From CAZQYC01 sp043746555 (GTDB taxonomy: Bacteria; Pseudomonadota; Gammaproteobacteria; Steroidobacterales; Steroidobacteraceae), in the NCBI GenBank assembly GCA_043746555.1, contig JAYTQU010000102.1:1-9094 (forward strand): a stretch of 9,094 nt of DNA. The letters are read 5' to 3'. A model generated the notes under the pieces. That model was not told where the DNA came from and did not search any database. It saw nothing but the letters and a program-made list of their open reading frames with translations. Shown piece after piece: positions 7,044-9,094 of the stretch (position 1 is the stretch's first letter; each line of letters starts with the position of its first letter). The translations under genes and the position numbers were made by a program.

Positions 7044-7669
7044 TGCGTGTTGCGGTGTTTGTTCTGCTGTGCTGCCTCGCCGCGTGCGGCGCGGTGCCGC
7101 AACATTCGCGCCTAAGCAGCCCCACGCCGAGCGCCCCGCAAGAAAGTGGAATCGGAATGTACTTGGACACGCTCAATCGCTTGGCTAACGGCAATCCCGC
7201 ACAGCAAGCCGATGTGTTCTACGAAGTCGAGCGCGATTACACCAGCGCGCCAACAACCGCCACTTCGCTGCGTTATGGAGCGGCATTGGTCACCGCAGGC
7301 CATCCGGCAGAGAATCTTATCGAAGGAAAGAAACTATTGGAGCGATTGCTCGCCAATCCGGAACTCCTGACCCCGGCGGAAAAAAATCTGGTCGCGTTCT
7401 TGGTGAAAGACGCCGATGCTCGACTGCAAATGCAAGCCGAGGTTCGTCGGCTTGCCGCGACAGTCGACGAACACACTAGAGGACAGGCAAACTTAAGCCA
7501 GCGTTTACAGTCTCAAGTACAAGCTCAGAGCGAGGAGATCGCTCGATTGCGAAGACAACTCGACGACGCGCAGCAGAAACTCGATGCGATCAAAACCATG
7601 GAGAAATCCTTCATTGAACGTGGCGTCACCCCTCCAGCCTCTCCCCGCGAACCAATCACTCGCCCATAA
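7040..7669 (+). CDS. qseG: QseG-like outer-membrane lipoprotein of the glr operon
   Basis: The product has 209 residues. A short signal (MMRVAVFVLLCC) leads to the lipobox L-A-A-C with the lipidated cysteine at 16. Gly at +2 predicts outer-membrane sorting. A flexible Ser/Pro stretch (20-35) follows, then a helical region (about 37-125) with the pattern YLDTLNRLAN...LTPAEKNLVAFL, and a long coiled coil (about 128-190) rich in Gln/Arg/Leu. The end is Pro-rich. Sequence similarity to E. coli QseG (237 residues) is modest. The same layout and the position between glrK and glrR make the assignment good. In enterobacteria QseG contacts the periplasmic domain of the kinase and is needed for its activity. 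Two adjacent ATGs (7040, 7043) are both possible starts; the first overlaps the kinase stop. Confidence 0.85.
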   Translation: MMRVAVFVLLCCLAACGAVPQHSRLSSPTPSAPQESGIGMYLDTLNRLANGNPAQQADVFYEVERDYTSAPTTATSLRYGAALVTAGHPAENLIEGKKLLERLLANPELLTPAEKNLVAFLVKDADARLQMQAEVRRLAATVDEHTRGQANLSQRLQSQVQAQSEEIARLRRQLDDAQQKLDAIKTMEKSFIERGVTPPASPREPITRP

Positions 7670-7687
7670 TTACAGCTCAAGCACCGC

Positions 7688-7693
7688 GAGGAA
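7688..7693 (+). promoter_or_regulatory. Ribosome binding site that fixes the GTG start of glrR
   Basis: GAGGAA, with its AGGA core five bases before GTG at 7698, is the strongest ribosome site in the operon. It supports the GTG start over the in-frame ATG at 7584, which lies inside qseG. Confidence 0.75.
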
Positions 7694-7697
7694 CGCC

Positions 7698-9047
7698 GTG
7701 AATCAATCCAAACGCAAAGCACGCCTACTAGTCGTCGACGACGATCCGGGGTTGTTACGCTTGTTGACGATTCGCTTGCGCGCCGAAAATTACGATGTCG
7801 AAGCCGTGGAAAGCGGCGTCGCCGCATTGCAAGCCTTGGCGCGCGTGCGACCCGACCTCGTCATTACCGATCTGCGCATGGATCAACTCGACGGCATCGG
7901 TCTGCTGAAAGAAGTTCAAAGTCGCGCCCCTGGATTGCGCGTCATTATTCTCACCGCGCACGGCACGATTCCCGATGCGGTACAGGCCACGCAAAGCGGC
8001 GCGTTTGCGTTTCTCACCAAACCGGTGGACAAACAAGAGTTGCTCGACAAGGTACAGAAAGCGCTCAAGGTTTCCGGCTTCGCCGACACCACCGAAGATT
8101 GGCGCAGCGAAATTGTCACTCGCAGCGCACTCATGGAAGAACGACTGGCTCAAGCACACATGGTTGCGGGAACCGACGCGCGCGTGATGATCACCGGCGA
8201 GTCGGGCACCGGCAAAGAACTGCTGGCGCGCGCCGTTCATAAAGCAAGTCCGCGCCGCAATCGTCCGTTTGTCGCAATCAATTGCAGTGCGATGGCGGAG
8301 AACTTACTAGAGAGCGAATTGTTCGGTCACGTAAAAGGCTCGTTCACCGGCGCGATCCGCGATCATCGCGGGTTGTTCCAAGCGGCCGACGGCGGCACGT
8401 TGATGCTCGACGAAGTCGGCGACATGCCGATGCGTCTGCAAGTAAAACTACTGCGTGTGCTGCAAGAAAATCAAGTGCGACCGGTCGGCAGCACTGACGC
8501 CGTGTCAGTCAATGTTCGCATCGTCTCTGCGACGCATCAAGATTTGAAACAACTCGTCGCCAGCGGCACGTTTCGCGAAGACCTGTTCTATCGACTCAAC
8601 GTCGTGAACATCGAAATGCCGCCGCTCGCCAAACGTCGCGAAGATATTCCGCTGTTGGTCTCCCACTTCCTCGACAAGATCTCGAAAGAATCCGGGCAGC
8701 AACGTCATATCTATGCGCCCGAAGCGGTTGAAGTCTTGGTCAGCGCCGATTGGCCGGGCAATGTTCGCCAACTGGAAAACATCGTGCGTCAGAACATTGC
8801 GCTCGCAACCAGCCCGATCATCAGCGCCGAACTCGTCCAAGCCGCCCTCGGAATGGGACCGCAACGACTGCCGTCGTTCGACGAGGCCCGCGACGAATTC
8901 ACGCGCAATTACCTCTCGCAAATTCTACAAATCACCGGCGGCAACGTCAGCCAAGCCGCGCGCTTGGCGAAACGCAATCGCACCGATTTTTATAAACTGT
9001 TATCGCGACATCAATTGACGCCGGACGAGTTCAAAGGAAGACCCTAG
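7698..9047 (+). CDS. glrR: Sigma-54-dependent response regulator GlrR (QseF)
   Basis: Transcription activator of the NtrC class, 449 residues (E. coli GlrR 444). The receiver domain (about 8-125) has the acidic pocket Asp14-Asp16, the phosphorylation site Asp58 in VITDLRMD, Thr86 in ILTAHG and Lys108 in FLTKPVDK. The AAA+ domain (about 138-370) has Walker A GESGTGKE (167-174), a sigma-54 contact loop at 214-219 reading GSFTGA instead of the usual GAFTGA, Walker B TLMLDEVGD (Asp238, Glu239), and WPGNVRQLENI near its end. A Fis-type helix-turn-helix (GNVSQAARLAKRNRTDFYKLLSRH) closes the protein. The match to GlrR is close along its whole length, including the characteristic NRT-[DE]-FYKLLSRH ending. 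The start is GTG because the protein then begins MNQSKRKARLLVVDDD like the family and has a good ribosome site. It starts 28 bases after qseG. Confidence 0.96.
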   Translation: MNQSKRKARLLVVDDDPGLLRLLTIRLRAENYDVEAVESGVAALQALARVRPDLVITDLRMDQLDGIGLLKEVQSRAPGLRVIILTAHGTIPDAVQATQSGAFAFLTKPVDKQELLDKVQKALKVSGFADTTEDWRSEIVTRSALMEERLAQAHMVAGTDARVMITGESGTGKELLARAVHKASPRRNRPFVAINCSAMAENLLESELFGHVKGSFTGAIRDHRGLFQAADGGTLMLDEVGDMPMRLQVKLLRVLQENQVRPVGSTDAVSVNVRIVSATHQDLKQLVASGTFREDLFYRLNVVNIEMPPLAKRREDIPLLVSHFLDKISKESGQQRHIYAPEAVEVLVSADWPGNVRQLENIVRQNIALATSPIISAELVQAALGMGPQRLPSFDEARDEFTRNYLSQILQITGGNVSQAARLAKRNRTDFYKLLSRHQLTPDEFKGRP

Positions 9048-9053
9048 CCTACC

Positions 9054-9068
9054 CGACGCGGCGCGTCG
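9054..9068 (+). terminator. GC-rich inverted repeat after glrR, possible terminator stem
   Basis: CGACGCG and CGCGTCG form perfect seven-base arms around a single G, six bases after the glrR stop. No T run follows, so it is not a textbook intrinsic terminator. In RNA the innermost pairs must open to form a loop, leaving about a six-pair stem. It could equally be a palindromic protein-binding site for a gene beyond the window. Confidence 0.3.
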
Positions 9069-9094
9069 TTAGCCGCACATAAGACATAATCGAC

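Noticed and set aside
7584..7697. In-frame upstream extension of glrR from an ATG at 7584
   Set aside because: It would overlap the qseG coding end by 86 bases and add 38 residues absent from the family. The GTG at 7698 has a strong ribosome site and the correct N-terminus.
1..9094. CRISPR arrays, tRNA or rRNA genes, or riboswitches
   Set aside because: I saw no regularly spaced repeats, no cloverleaf-like segments and no recognisable riboswitch core. Intergenic space is short throughout.

Overview
The window looks like chromosomal DNA of a moderately GC-rich proteobacterium. SrkA and the GlrK-QseG-GlrR trio point to the Gammaproteobacteria, with the Betaproteobacteria as the alternative. 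I cannot resolve order or genus. Nearly all of it is housekeeping and regulatory genes with intact reading frames. The only sign of accessory DNA is at the left edge.

Layout. (1) At 1-117 on the minus strand is the first 39 codons of a gene that runs off the window. It resembles the N-terminus of DUF4338/DruA-type proteins, which occur both in the Druantia defence system and in transposase-like elements. A gene-free stretch of about 300 bases follows. (2) At 414-2608 (+) are xseA (exonuclease VII large subunit) and, overlapping it by four bases, a secreted M23 metallopeptidase. (3) At 4406-2733 (-), convergent with that pair, are srkA (YihE-type stress kinase) and a small lipoprotein of unknown function. 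(4) At 4501-5499 (+), divergent from srkA, is galE (UDP-glucose 4-epimerase). (5) At 5589-9047 (+) is a compact three-gene signalling operon: glrK/qseE (sensor kinase), qseG (outer-membrane lipoprotein) and glrR/qseF (sigma-54-dependent response regulator). A GC-rich inverted repeat follows it.

How they work together. GlrK, QseG and GlrR should form an envelope-sensing phosphorelay that drives sigma-54 transcription. In enterobacteria its main target is the small RNA GlmY, whose gene lies just upstream of glrK. Here only 89 bases separate galE from glrK, too short for a GlmY-like gene, so the local regulon must differ. The M23 peptidase, the srkA-linked lipoprotein, galE and the Glr system all suit cell-envelope maintenance, but joint regulation is only inferred.

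I did not find a clearly new multi-gene system. The best leads are the truncated DUF4338-like gene, the uncharacterised lipoprotein beside srkA, and the Glr operon without glmY, whose regulator has a GSFTGA variant of the GAFTGA loop.
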